The translations under genes and the position numbers were made by a program. The notes under the pieces are model-generated. The model was not told where the DNA came from and made no database searches. It worked only from the letters and a program-made list of their open reading frames with translations. This document shows, one piece after another, positions 14,261 to 27,469 of a stretch of 64,000 nt of DNA (position 1 is its first letter; every line of letters begins with the position of its first letter). The stretch covers positions 1 to 64,000 of the forward strand of contig NW_004085963.1 in NCBI RefSeq assembly GCF_000220395.1, in the 5' to 3' direction. This DNA is from Ichthyophthirius multifiliis (taxonomy: Eukaryota; Ciliophora; Oligohymenophorea; Hymenostomatida).

Positions 14261-15958
14261 TCATTTTTTTTTTTTATTATTATTCTTATTTTTTTCTTCT
14301 TCAAGTAATCTATATTATACATAATCAAGAATAGTTTACTCTTCATTTTGAATATCATCAGATTCGATATCAATAGTAACTTATTTTTAATAATCTTCGA
14401 AAATATCTTTCTATTAATTTGTACTTCTGGGTTAAAATCTTGGGTCTTCATCATCTCCATACCATAATTTTAAAATATAATCAATGAATCCTTTTGAATT
14501 TTATTCTTAATTTAAATAATTATCCATATATTCCTAATCTATTGGTTTACCATCTATTTTAACAATTTATTTATTTATAATTTTAAGATCTTTCCTTAAT
14601 TCACCTGTCCTCGTATCAAATAATTATTAATCCGCACTAACGAAAAGTCCTTTAATTATTTTTCCATCTTGGTCTTTTATTGTGCCATTTTCATTAACAA
14701 AAAGTTAAATTATCTTAGAGTTAGGATTATATTATTATTTTTAATTATTATTATCATTATTATCATTATTATCATTATTACCATTTTTATTTTCCTATAT
14801 TGATTATCTACTTTATTTATTTTTTTATTATATTATTAATTAGTCAATTGTTAAATTTCTTTCAGTTGTTTTTTCGTATATTGAATCTAGAAAATTTCCC
14901 TTATATTCTTATTTTGTGTAATCTTCGTTTTCTTATTTTTTATTATTTTCGCGTTAGTTTTTTTTTATTAATACCGAATATTTTATTTTAAGAATTAATT
15001 TTTTTAAATTGTTTATTTTTATTCTTAATTCTTGTATTTTTCCTTTTAAATTTATTAACTTTTGTTATTCATTGTATATAAAATTTTTCTAAGTGTCCGG
15101 TATAAGCTTTTCTTATATTTCCAAAGCAGACCCTTCCATAAATTATTTCAAATCAAAACTTTTATCGTATTCTTTTATATCCACAAGCTCATTTTTTATT
15201 TATTTTTGTTCTTTTTTGTCTACTTTAGCATTACTTATACATTCATATTTCATAAAATACTCACATTAATAGAAATAGCACCCATCATCAGCCGATCCTG
15301 TATAGCAGAATCTTTTATCTGCTGCCCAAACGCAGTCTTTAATTTAAATACAATCTTCACAATATATTTTTTATTCACATTTTGAATAAGGAGGAGGTAT
15401 TCGCGTCAATATATTGAATATGGAATCCTTAAATTTATCTATAGACTTATCATATATATCTATTTCATATAACATAATAGTTACGGCTAAATTTACTAGT
15501 ATTTCGTGGTTTTATTCTATTATCATTTAAAGCTAATTTAAATAATTAGATAAATACTAAGCTGTGTGGATAAAATAAAGTTTCAAAACGTCGCTTTTTT
15601 ATTGAATTATTTTTTTATTATCATCTACTAGTTTTTAAATGCGGTTTAAATTATCTATATATTATTCTTATGTCATATTTTTGAGATTTTATTTCGATAT
15701 TTGCATTTCTTCTTCGAAATCTTTCTTATCAAATGGTATTTTTAGTAAATTAGGATCATATTGGATATTATTTATTTATTTATTTGGTATATTAATGGAA
15801 TCGGTAGAATTATTGGATTATATGAAGGTATTTAATGAATTTGTAATAGTTTTTTAGGGTTTTATTTGAATTTAATGGTTTTATTTTAAACATTTTGAAA
15901 AATAAAAGATATTTATTATTATTATAGTTTAGATTATTTTAAAAATTTATTTATTCAT
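14261..15958 (-). CDS. Secreted PSI-like domain protein
   Basis: This is a complete single-exon frame of 566 codons including the TGA. It starts with a signal-peptide-like sequence, MNKQIFKIIQTIIIINIFYF, then a polar region with NNSTDSINIPNKQ. Around residues 190-250 lies a cysteine cluster (KCEQKIYCEDCIQIKDCVWA, then RFCYTG and DGCYFYQCEYFMKYEC) with the spacing of PSI (plexin-semaphorin-integrin) domains, including the C-x-W element. The rest is hydrophilic: a Lys/Gln/Asn linker with Asp-Asn repeats, then a segment with LFVNENGTIKDQDGKIIKGL that may be a beta-hairpin repeat, and a Lys-rich end. No second TM segment is seen, so secretion or attachment by a partner is inferred. The fold assignment is by pattern; the function is unknown. 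The neighbouring Cys-rich surface protein suggests a shared extracellular theme, but this could be chance. Confidence 0.72.
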
Positions 15959-16401
15959 AATTATTATTTTCACTATAATTAATAATATATATTATTTTTT
16001 TTTGTAATAAAAATATATATTTTTATTATTTTTTATGTGTTTTTTTATTTTTTTAAAAATATAATTTTCATATTTTTTTAATTTAATTATATTTATTTTT
16101 TAATATGTCTAAATATTATTAATTATTAAACGCTAATTTATTTATAATCTATTCATTATCATAATTTAAAGAATTTTGTTCTTACTTTATTTCCTATTTT
16201 TATGAAACAATAGATTAATTTATATATTAATAAGCATTATTAATATTATTTTATTTTGAAAATTATTAAAGTTTGAAAAGAGATTATTTATTTAACTTAT
16301 TTTTATATACTTAAGGAAGATTTATTTAATATATTTTATTTTTTCATAAATTTTATTATTATTTTATTAATAATCATGATTAGATTAATAAAATTAATTT
16401 A

Positions 16402-16459
<58 letters not shown>

Positions 16460-16808
16460 TATTTACTATTAATTTTATTATTATTTATAAATATTACTAA
16501 AATTTTAATTTTCTGAATTTAAATTAATATTTCTTTAAAGGTCCAAAGATTATTCTTATTTTAGTTTTTGTTTTTTATCTTTTATATAGTTTGAATAAGA
16601 TAGTTATAAAAATATATTTTCGTCATCATTTTTTTTTGAATTATTTATTTACTATTTCTTTTTATTTAAATTATTTAATATTAATATTTTTTTTTTTACT
16701 GAATTGATAAATAATGTTTGCGAAATATTTTTTTTTTAATTTATATTATTTTTAATAGTAAACTATTTTTTACACTCGTCTTTTTAAACAATTCCATATT
16801 AATTATCA
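15959..16808. other. Spacer with coding-like Gln/Asn region
   Basis: On the minus strand between about 16795 and 16370 two frames stay open and read plausibly, for example NDDENIFLQLSYSNYIKDKK, leading into a Gln or Asn run encoded by the ATT repeat at 16401-16449. This could be a 3' exon of the 16809-19560 cyclic-nucleotide-binding gene, or its trailer. The remainder toward 15959 is plain A/T. Confidence 0.35.
16401..16449. repeat. (ATT)n microsatellite
   Basis: About 16 ATT units in a row. Read on the minus strand in the ciliate code, this is AAT or TAA, that is poly-Asn or poly-Gln. Confidence 0.9.
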
Positions 16809-19560
16809 TCAAAATTAATATAATTTTAAGAACTTTAAGTTCTTTACTTATTTTATCTAAACTAACTGGGTTTCTATATAAAATTATATGAGTTTATATA
16901 TTTTCTAAGATTTCTAAAGATTATCATCATTATTACCTCTACAAGAATTATATTATATATTAAATATTTAATTCTATTATTAGCTATTATTACTTAATTA
17001 ATTTTAGTAAAAGTGTCTTAAATATTACTTTTAGTTCTATTATGCATAAAATAAATAATTCTTATTTACTTGTTTTTTAGAAATGAGATTTTCTGTGTTA
17101 AATAAAAGATTTCCATTTGATTAAAATTCTGTTTAAAATTGAATTTTTTAATTGTTAATTTTATATTATTCTAAATAAGGGTTAATGCTTTTTTATTCGG
17201 AATTTTTTATATTAGGTCTTTTCTTTTAATTTGAATAAACTATTTATTCTAATACTATATTACTTTAGTTTGTATTAATTAAATTCTATATACTTGTAAC
17301 TTTATCATTTAATTTTTAAAAAGTTTCTATTTCTTTTTCCAAAATACTGTTTTTCTTACGGTCTTTTTTTTATTTTTAATATAATCTATAGAACTTTCAG
17401 ATATTTCGTCATTAGAACTTATTTAAGTGTTTTTTTTATCATTTTTAATTATATTATTCGAGTTATTACATTTTATTTGGAATTAGTTTAATCTATTATC
17501 CATTTATTTTTTTTGTAAGTCTTTTTCTTATTACATTAGTTTCTTTTCTTATTAAAGTAGTTTCTTTTCTTATTCATATAGTAAAAATTCGTTTATATTT
17601 TCAAAGTTTTTATATGGGATTTACATTTTTATTAAATTTTATAATCTTTCTTTTTTTAAAACGTCTTTTACTCTCACTTATTCTATTAATTTATCAAAAA
17701 AATTATTTCCAAAAATATTAAATATGCTCTTAATTTTATATATAAAATTAAAAAAATATATAAGAATAAATTAAATAAGCATATAAGTATAAAATTATTT
17801 CTATAAAAAAATACTTGTAAGTCTATTTAATAAATTTCCGCTTGTCCACTATAACATATAGCCCTTTCTTATCTTAAATCTATTTTTTTCACAATCTCTT
17901 CATCTCCGAAAAAGCTTCCTTCACTAATAATTTTTAAAGTATGTCTTAATCTACTATTTAAAGTTTTTCTTCTTTACAATAACTAATTAATACCATCCTT
18001 TTTATTTTTTTATTAATAAACCATATATATTTAATATGTATACTTTATTCTAGTATTCTTATTATTCGATTTCCTCATTTTATAAAATTTTTTAAAGTTC
18101 GATTTCTCCTTCTTTTATTAAAAATAAAAAATTCGCATTATCTCCTTCGTTATATACAGTCTCTTTTATTTTCAATTTCAATATTTGTATTTATTATAAT
18201 AACTAATATAGTTTCCTAGTAGTCATACAAGAGAAAAAATCAAACGAATGTAAAAAATCTATTTTTTCTCTCCATAATGTTATCTTGCAACTTCCTATAG
18301 CTTTATCAAATGCATTTTTGTTTAAAATCATAAAATGAGAATCTTCTCTTGCTACTAATGTTGCTGTTCTACCTTATTGGGTCAATAAAGCTATTTCTCC
18401 AAAACTATCTCCCGGAAAGAACTTTTTTACTAATATAAATTAAGGATAGTTTTATTATAAAAATTCGTTTTCTTCTTCTTGTGTTACTTAAGATGTATTT
18501 TCTTCGTTTAACATTTAATCTATAAATTAACACGAAGATGATCTAAATCTATTTATTTTTTTTAATTTTTAAATAAAACAAAAAAAATACATTCCTAGAA
18601 GTTTTCTTAAACTAGATTTTTTTTAAGAATATAATTTTATTTTTTAAACAAATTCTTTCACGTTATTTTATATCGAAACTTTTTAATTTATTTTATTAGT
18701 AATTGAATTTATAAATGTCCTTGCAACTGACTCATATTTAGTTTCGCCTTATTTTTCCTTTACATATTTAAAAGCCTTAACTTTTTTAAATTTTTCTTGT
18801 TAATAATTTGGATTAATAATAAGACAATAAGCAGATCCTATATACATTTTAAAACAAAGAAATATATATATAAAAAGAACCTTTTAAAACAGTAAAAAAT
18901 TCTACTCCTTTATCACCTTTAATTTTATTTATTTTATAGAATATTTTATTTTATAAATACCTACATTAAATAGAATTTCATTTTTTTTATAAAATCTATG
19001 TATTAAACCTTTTTAAATTTTTGTGAAATTTAATATGTCATCAGCATCTTATGTAAAATAATAATCTTAAAAAAAAGGAAAATTTTTGAAAATATGATAA
19101 AGGAAATTTATCTCCAATTAATTTCTTTATTTTTTCCTTAATACATATATTGTTATCTATTTTTTTTTATTTTTTATTATTATTATTATTTTATACATTT
19201 TAGTTTTCTTCTTCAAATAAATCTATATTTTCTTATTTTAAATAATTTATTAAAACTTATTCCTTTTCATTTAATTTAAATCTTAATTAACCTAAATCTA
19301 TATCTATTAAAGAATCTGAATTCAATGTTCCTCTCTTTAAATAATTTCTATTTATTTCTTATGAGAAAGCCATATTTTTATTTTTTGTAATTGTATCCTA
19401 TTCATTCTTTTTTAACTCATCTTTTTTTATTTAATGTTTTTTATTTTTATTTTTTATTAAAAAATCAACTTCTTTTTTAAATGTTAAAGCTTGTTTAGCT
19501 AAATTCACTTTCTGCTATTTCAGATATTTAATTTAAGGATTTAATATTCTATTTATCCAT
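16809..19560 (-). CDS. Double cyclic-nucleotide-binding-domain protein
   Basis: This is a likely cAMP/cGMP sensor with two CAP_ED folds. The first begins near 19000 with LIHRFYKKNEILFNVGDKGVEFFTVLKG, recovered after removing two small introns (about 18938-18981 and 18843-18885). It has the phosphate-binding cassette near 18440-18330, FFPGDSFGEIALLTQQGRTA. The second begins near 18170 with ETVYNEGDNANFLFLIKEGE and has a degenerate cassette, EGSFFGDEEIVKKIDLRQER, near 17900. Between and after them are basic and Gln-rich coiled regions, including a repeated KKLLQQEKKLMQQEKDL motif near 17560-17500. There is no TM segment or kinase domain, so it is not a channel or PKG. The TGA at 16809-16811 closes one frame. 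The N-terminal Met at 19560 is out of phase with the main frame by one base, so the start is provisional. Substrate nucleotide is unknown. Confidence 0.8.
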
Positions 19561-19968
19561 TATTTTTAGTTTAATTAGAAAAAAAAAAAAAAAATTAATA
19601 AAAAACACTTAATTTATTTACTAATATAAATATATATTAAATACTATGAAAGTAATTTTTATATAACAAATTATTTTTCATTTATTTAAATTAAAATTAC
19701 TTTATTTATTTTAAAATTACTAAAATACTTTATTTATATTAAGTTTCCATAAATAAAATAATAAATTTATTAAATAAGATAACCTAATTATTTTCAATTA
19801 AACCTATAAATTTAATAGAAACAAAACAAAAAAAATAATTACATTTAATAAAAAAATCTACATTTTTAAATTAAATTAAATTAATTTTTTATTTTTTATT
19901 TTTTTTTTAAAAAAAAAGAAGAATAAAATATAAAAGAAATAAAAAAAAAAAGAATTAAAAAAAAAAAA

Positions 19969-21757
19969 ATGTAATAAGATACAATATACACAGAAATCGA
20001 AATAAATCAAAAAATCTAAAATTTTCTAAATTAAGAAAAAAATCAAGAAGACTTTAAATAAATATTATCTTTTTTTCAATCTAAAATATTTACTTTAGAA
20101 AAACAAACATAAAATTAAGAAACTTAAATACGGGCACTCTAATTAGCCCTTTAAAAAAAATATACACAAATACTCCAAACTGAAGTTCCAAATTACTATA
20201 CATATAAAGAAAATGAAAAAGAAGAAGTTTAGCCTTAAATAAAATACATAAAAGAATCTTTATTTAAAACACATACACAATAAAAAGAAAGAAATAATCC
20301 CTCGAAAATTCTTGAAGAGTTTTTCGTAATAGGTCCTGATTATAATAATATAGAAAAAATAGATAAAAATGATAAAAAAGAAATCTTTTATTTACCTCCT
20401 ATAATAAATTATTAGTATAAAATTTCTAATAAAAGCCATATGGAGAATAGTATAAGTCAATATGTATATCCTTTTGGTGTGAAAATAAAAAAAATATGGT
20501 AAAGTGAATCTAATAGTTAATTAAATAAATTAATATTTCCAAATATAACTAATATTTAAAAGAATTTGTTCATATAATAATTTAATACATAATAGGAACA
20601 AGATAATGAAAAAATATATTGTATATGTATTAGAATGAAAGACTTTTATATAAAAAAATAGGAAAAAGGTAAATATTTTTAAGAAAAGAAAAGAATTTAT
20701 AAAACTAGTAAAATTTTGTGTTTTGTGACTTATTTTCCATTAACATAATTTTTCATTGATCTTTATTTCGGGATTTAAACTGAAATAAAAATAAGGAAAT
20801 TAAATATTTAAAGTAATTTCTAAGAAACACTTGACAAAAATTCTGATAAAAATCAAATATAATATATAGATGTGGCTTTTTTCCTTGAATAAATTTCAGA
20901 AATCTCATCTGAATATATAAAAAAATTACAATATATTTCTATTTAATTAAATTAAGGATTCTCTTTTTAATTCTAATTTGATAAAATCTTCCAATATAAT
21001 CTTCCAGAATAGATTCCTAATATTTAATGTCTAGATTATATTATCGAAGAATGCCTTTTTAGATTCTAGAATTTAGATTAGATTATTTTTATTTTTTTGG
21101 CAGTACTTTTAGAATATAATATTTGTTTTGTTAGTTAGAATGTGCCGCTTTTATCTTCTTATTGTATGTTATTTTCTTAATTGTTGATTTAACCTTTTAA
21201 ATGGCTCTACCCGTGTATATATAGTTTGCCTTTTAATGGATTTGATCTTTTAGACTCCCCTATTCCTATTATTACGGGAATTAATTAAAGTTAAGAATTT
21301 ATTTAATTGGTATATTTTTAATTGATATTTTTATTTAATTTATTTTTTAATGAAAATTAAAAAGAAAAAATTCAATCAAAAAAATGTGATTTTTGTATAT
21401 ATATAAGATGAAGTTTATATAGAAAATTAGGATATTGTAAAAGGAATTTCGAAAAAAATATATAAGAAAATTCAAAAGTAAACTCAAAGTTTATTTGATT
21501 AATTTAAACCGCAATAAAATCAAGTTTGGAATTTTAATTATTTCAAAAATAAAAATAATAATAAAATTATTTAAGGAATAAATAATATTATAAATAATAA
21601 AAATTAGGTTAATAAAAAAGAATTAACGTATGAAATTTTTCGCAAGTTTAGTGAATTCGTTAATGAATATTTTATTAAAAAATGCCTTAGTTAAATGAAT
21701 ATATTAATATTAAAAATTTCAAAGATTAATTTGTTCAAAGCTTTAATGAAAAAATGA
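19969..21757 (+). CDS. DENN-domain protein (Rab GEF-like)
   Basis: DENN proteins usually activate Rab GTPases in membrane traffic. Exon 1 (19969-21309, 447 codons) contains a uDENN-like part (FFVIGPDY, YPFGVKI, FVTYFPLTQFFIDLYFG) and a clear cDENN core near residues 340-430: LLEYNICFVSQNVPLLSSYC, then LLIQPFKWLYPCIYSLPFNG and LLDSPIPIITGI. A 55-nt intron (21310-21364, GTATAT...AAAAAG) restores the frame into NVIFVYIQDEVYIENQDIVKG, the start of the dDENN part. As written the frame stops at 21757. Shifting one base at the A6 run near 21680 gives a better ending, NEYINIKNFKDQFVQSFNEK, running to about 21924. The true C-terminus is therefore probably longer. The start is the first Met after an A-rich leader. 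Confidence 0.85.
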
Positions 21758-22090
21758 GTTTATTGAACTTTTTGTAAAAACTTAAATGTTTAATTATTAT
21801 TTTTAGGAAAAGTACACATCAATATAAAATAATTAATGAATTATATATAAAAAAAAATTTAACTAAATACTATATAAAAAATAATTTTTAAACATTACTA
21901 TAAAAACTTAATTTAAAAATTAGATGATTTATTTTAAAATATAAATATATAAATATATATATATATATATCATAAATATATATTTATATATAGTTTTATA
22001 TTTAATTTTATAATACATTTTTATTTATTTATAAAACTCAATTTACAATAAAATCTAGATAAATTATATTTTTATTAAAAATAAAAAATT

Positions 22091-22642
22091 TCAATAATTT
22101 TTATATTATTAAATAATATGTTCACATTTAGAATCATTAAGTGATTCTTAATATACTTCATCTTTATATTCTAAAGCAAGATCGTATATGAATTTCTAAT
22201 CTAATATTATTTTTACGAATTTATAAGTATTTAAAGCGAAAATTCCTGTACTAAAGGCAATTTTCAAAGTTTTTATTTTAATATAATTTTCAAAATATAT
22301 TTCTAAGAATGTTGTATGCATTTTTGATAAAAACAAATAACTCAACCAACCTGTAGCAGCACCAAAACCTATTGCACAATTAATATCTATTAAACTTGAT
22401 ATTATTATTCTTTTATCGTTTGTATTTGGTTTCAATTTATCTTTGTTTTTAAATACCCAAATCAAAAAATTGAAATTTACTCTTGATATGTTAGATTTTA
22501 TTTCTTTTTATGATTTAGTTTCGTATATATCAGGTATAAAAATTTTCTTTTTATATTAATTTTCCTCTGGCTTTTTGTAATTTATATATGTGTTATTATA
22601 TTATTTATCTGTATAATAAAAAAAGTTTTTTTATTAGAGCAT
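22091..22642 (-). CDS. Small two-TM protein, unidentified
   Basis: This is an intact single-exon frame of 184 codons including the TGA. The N-terminal half is polar (KKPEENQYKKKIFIPDIYET). Two hydrophobic segments follow: about residues 90-112, containing NCAIGFGAATGWLSYLFL, and about 135-155, LKIAFSTGIFALNTYKFVKI. The tail is polar and ends EHIIQQYKNY. The small-residue motif GFGAATG in the first helix suggests close helix packing. There is no clear signal peptide, and a mitochondrial or ER membrane location is a guess. It is divergent from the PP4R1-like gene, with about 280 nt between the two start codons, which must carry both promoters. Confidence 0.72.
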
Positions 22643-22925
22643 TATTACTTTTTTTATTTTTTTTCTATTTATTAAATAAAAATATTTTAATTATATTTTT
22701 AAAATTTTTTATTAATAAAATGAAAGAATTTATATACTATTAAGAAAAAAAAAAACAAAAAACAAAGAAAATATTAATAAATATGAAGAAATATAATTAT
22801 TTATTTATTTTATTGAATATTAATTAAATAAATAATAAAATATTTATCTATTTATATCCTCTTTCTTAATCTTTAAAATTATAAAAAAAATATAAAAATA
22901 AAAAAAAAAACTTTATAATATAAAA
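22643..22925. promoter_or_regulatory. Divergent intergenic promoter region
   Basis: These 283 bases separate two divergently transcribed genes, so promoter elements of both must lie here. The sequence is A/T with A-runs just before each start codon. No conserved motif can be named by eye. Confidence 0.4.
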
Positions 22926-23009
22926 ATGTCAGATATAATAGAAGATGAATAATCAGCTAATTAACCAAAAAGTAAAATAATAAACTTAAAAATATATATA
23001 TATATAATT

Positions 23010-23073
<64 letters not shown>

Positions 23074-25387
23074 AATATTATAAGTATTAACTAAAAATAT
23101 ATCAAATGATAATATGAAATAAAATAATGAAGATATGGAAAAATTAGGAGAAATAGAGAAATTCCCTGAAGTCTCAAGAGATTAAATTGATGGAGTTTTT
23201 ATAGATTTTAGTTAAGAAGGTGCTTTAAATAAATTATTAAATATATCTAAATTAACATACAATGAAAGGTTTTATTTCTAAAAAAATAAAAAAAAATATT
23301 ATTAATATAAAAAAATAAAAGATTAACTTATGTTAAGCATTTAGCAGATTTATTATAATTAATAGGTGATAAAACATAAATTCATTTAAATGCAATAATA
23401 GAATAAATAGTAAATATAAAATAAAAATTATAAATATAACATCTTCTATCTATATGTAAAAAAATAAAAGATCAATGATAATGATGATATTAAAAGAACT
23501 TTAATTTAATAAATGCCTTATATAATAGAATACTTTAAATAATTTAATGACGGATATAAATAAATAAGAGATATATTGACGCCTAAGTTATTTAATTTAT
23601 TAGGAAAAACAAATATAGATGTAATTATAAAATATATTATAAATAAAAATGTATATATAAAAAAAGATAAAAGAAGATGTCGGAAAAATAATAGGAATAA
23701 TTGCTGATATTTTAAATGAAGATGATAGAGGAAAATGCATTTTAACAAAAGTACTTACTATGGCACATGATGATTATAATGAAGATAATAGAATCGTTGC
23801 AATTTAATTATTAACTTTAATGGCTCATTGCTTTGGATCTGCTCTTTGTGAGTAATTTGTAGGATTAGAAATTTTGAGTTTAGGAGAAGATCCTTAATTA
23901 AGAGTAAAAAAAGAAAGTGTTCTAAATTTACCTAAAATAGGCAAAGAAGTTTCCCAAGAATTTTTTAAATAAAGACTTTTGCCTTTTTATATTAGGTATT
24001 TTTATTTAAATACTAATAATTTAATTTTTATTTAAAAAAAAAATATATATATTAAAAAGAAAAAGTTAAGATAGTTTTTGGGGAATAAGAAAAGCTTGTG
24101 TAGATATATTAGTAGATATTTCAAAAATATGTAATGATTAAACAAGAGAAACTGAATTAACTGATATTTTATTGAATTTTTTAAAAGATAATTCTAAATG
24201 GGTTAAAACTTCTGCCTTTAAAAATTTAGGTTTTTTACTTATAAATAATTTTATAATTTTATTATATAATTAATTATTTATATTATATAAAATAAAAAAC
24301 AATAGGACCTTTCATTTCTACTTTATAAAATTAAGCTCCCTCAGAAAAATTATTTGAAAATTATAATAAAATGGTTGATAATAATATTAATAATTTATTA
24401 TAAGATGATGAAGTAATTAATAATATAAATATTTTTTATTTTTTTATTAAAAATTAAGATAATGATAGCATGTTCCTAATATTTTCCTGCTATTTTAACC
24501 ATATATGGTTCTAAAAAATGGCCTTTATTATATAAAACGTTTACAAGTTTACTCAAAAGTACTAATAAAGTAAAGTTAATTTGAAAAAAAATATATATTA
24601 AATAAAATAAAATTTAATAAAAATATTTAAAAAAAAATAATAAACTAAACAGAAAGTAAAAAAACCCATAGCATGTAGTTTACATATCATAGCAAATATA
24701 ATTGGACAAGAAAAAGCAGAAAATGACTTATTTAGTGTTTTGGATTAAATATTAAAAGATCCAAGTTCTATAATATATATTTAAATTTTTATTAAATATT
24801 ATATTTAAAAAAAGATGATGAAGTTAAATATGGAGCAATTTAACATCTGGCTGAATTTATGCATGTATTTGATAGTTAAAAAAGAGAAAACTTCCTCGAT
24901 GTATTCCTTATTCTTTAAAAGGATCCCAAAAAATGGAGAATTAGAGAATTAATAGCTAGATAAATAGATCTTTTGGCCTAAATGTTTAATTCAGAAACTG
25001 TTTTTAGGTATATTATGCCCATATCTTTTAAATTATGTAATGATACAGTATCATTAGTGAGAGAAGAAGCCGCGAAAAAAATGCATTCAATATTAATATC
25101 TTTATAAAAAGACTAATAAACATAAGAAATATACTTAATATGTATAGTAAATAATATAAAAGCTTTTTAAATGTCAAGTAGATTTAACTAAAGATAAACG
25201 TAAAAATTAAAATATATTTTATATATAATAAAAAAAAAAGATTTATTTTAATATGCAATTAACTTATGATGCATCCTGAGATTTTTAATATGTATTTTAT
25301 GCATATATTTTAAGAAATGGTCAATGATAAAGTAGTTAATGTAAGAATTACTTTAGCTGAAGCTGTATCTTAGCATATTAAATAAAG

Positions 25388-25446
<59 letters not shown>

Positions 25447-26278
25447 TTATATTTTATTTTTATATATATTTATATATATATCTTTTCAATACATAGGTCC
25501 AATGAGTGACGATTAAAGCTTAATTTAAATCGCTGAAAAATTATAATAAGATAAAAATAATGATGTTAGATCTTACTTTAATTTTTTTACTAATAATTCA
25601 GGTTAGAATTATTATAAATAGATTAATTTTATTTAGGGAAATTTAGTTTTAGATTAAAATAATCATATTAAAAATTTAAAAGAGGAAAATAATATAGATT
25701 AAAATTATTAACATGAAAATTTATAAAAAGATGAAAAAGAAGAAAAAGAAGACAAATACAAAAAACAAGAACAAGAAGAAAAATAAGAAAAAAAAGAGAA
25801 AAAAGAAAAATAATAAATATAAGAAAAAAAAGAAAATGAAGAGAAAGAAGAAAAAGAATAAAAAAATAAATAAGAAAAAAATTTTTAAAAATATGAAAAA
25901 GAAGAAATTTTTGAATAAGACGAAAATTTTTAAAAAAAAGAAATTTTTGAAAAAGATGAAAATTTAATAAAAAATGAAAATTTAAATAAAATATTATAAT
26001 AATAATAATAATTAAATAATTAGAATATAGATATTGTTTAAAATAACTTAGAAGAAACAAATAATGTTAAATAAGAAAAAATTTAAAAAAATTTGTAAGA
26101 TTAAAAATTAATTTAAGAAGAAAAAAAATATAGTGACTAAAATAATTTATAATAATACGAAGAAAATTTAAATTAATAATAAAATAATAAAAATTAAATT
26201 CATTAATAAGATAATAATTATTAAGATTAAAAATAAAATAATAATAATAATTAAGAATAAGATTTTAGTATTAGTTGA
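22926..26278 (+). CDS. PP4R1-like HEAT-repeat phosphatase regulatory subunit
   Basis: This is a scaffold or regulator of protein phosphatase 4 (PP2A-like), made of HEAT repeats. Twelve exons join with exact phases to 870 residues. Introns: 22972-23084, 23269-23321, 23410-23470, 23621-23666, 23996-24059, 24230-24305, 24413-24458, 24570-24652, 24765-24814, 25200-25240, 25390-25496. The diagnostic stretch is FWGIRKACVDILVDISK followed by DNSKWVKTSAFKNLGPFIST, very like the PP4R1 segment containing VRKAC...WVRQAAFQSLGPFIST. Other HEAT signatures include DEVKYGAIQHLAEF and VRITLAEAVSQHIKQRG. The last exon encodes a long Glu/Lys/Gln coiled tail (about 25690-26270) ending DFSIS before TGA. The first and last introns carry TA microsatellites. 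A PP2A A-subunit is the alternative, but the tail and the quoted block fit PP4R1 better. Confidence 0.92.
22992..23070. repeat. (TA)n inside intron 1 of the PP4R1-like gene
   Basis: Imperfect then perfect TA repeat of about 80 bases within the 113-nt first intron. It makes up most of the intron. Confidence 0.85.
25391..25439. repeat. (TA)n inside last intron of the PP4R1-like gene
   Basis: About 24 TA units directly after the GTATAT donor of the 107-nt intron at 25390-25496. Confidence 0.85.
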
Positions 26279-27238
26279 AAAATGATTTAATTTGTATTTT
26301 TTTTTGTTATTTAAATTAATTTATAAATAATAATAAAAGTTTTTTTATTAAATAAAAATATAATATAAATAAATTAAAAAGTCAATATAAAAAAAAATCT
26401 AAATTAATAAATAATAAAGTTAAATATATAAAAAAAAATATATATATAAAATATATATAATATATTTAAATTTATATATATTTATTATATATATATATAT
26501 ATATATTTAATATTTTCTAAATATAGAAAATATTTATATTTTTAATATGGATATTAATTTTTATTTTATTTACTGTCTATTATGTTTATTTATTTATTTA
26601 TATTTAAATAATTATGACTTCTTTAAGTTTAATTGTTAATGATATTAAATTATTATGATTTATATCTTTATAGTTTTTTATTAATATTAATTTAATGAAT
26701 TTTCATAACTATTTTAACATTCTATTTTTGATAATATTTTATAATTTATTATCTGTATTTATTAAAAGGATAAAAATAATATATTAAAATATATTTTTTT
26801 TTATTATTATTTTTATAATTTTTTTTTTAATAATTTTTTTTTAAAATATTTGTGTTTTATAAGTTATAAATAAATTAAATAAGTATTTTTTTAGTTAATA
26901 ATATAATAATTTTATTAAGAAGTATAAATTTAAATTAATGTTAAATTAAAATTTGATTAATAAAATAATAAAGAAAAACATTAAATTTAAATTAAAAATA
27001 AATACAATATATTTTTTTTATTTTTAAAAAAGAATAAAAAAGATAAAAAATAGGATAAAGAATAATTAAAGATAATAATAAAAAAAGATATAGATTAATT
27101 ATTATTTTTAATTTAAACTTACCTATTATCAAAAAAAAATTTGTTATTATAATATAATTTACCATTTTTAGTAAAACAAAATTTTGTATAAAGTAAATAT
27201 TATGATTTATACAATTAAAATTCATATTGCTCGCCATA

Positions 27239-27274
<36 letters not shown>

Positions 27275-27469
27275 TATTATTATTATTATTACTATATTTT
27301 TTATTAACATCTTTTATTATTTATATATATTATTCATTATTTTTTTATTTTTATTAATAGATGATTTTTATCTTTTTTTTATTATTATTAAATTATTAAA
27401 ACATCGATTTTATATTTCAGTTCTTAAATCTTTTTATTTCATTATTATTTATTTAATAATTTTCTTAAA
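26279..27469. other. AT-rich spacer with weak ORF
   Basis: Mostly A/T. On the minus strand a Met at 27237 opens MASNMNFNCINHNIYFIQNF, then a hydrophobic run to about 26992. In the ciliate code the frame continues further with no clear end. The first 20 codons are less A/T-biased than the surroundings, so a small membrane protein is possible but not convincing. An ATT repeat lies at about 27242-27270. Confidence 0.35.

Noticed and set aside
25668-26060. Minus-strand hydrophobic 130-residue frame
   Set aside because: It is the antisense shadow of the Glu/Lys/Gln tail of the PP4R1-like gene; Lys codons AAA/AAG read backwards give Phe/Leu.
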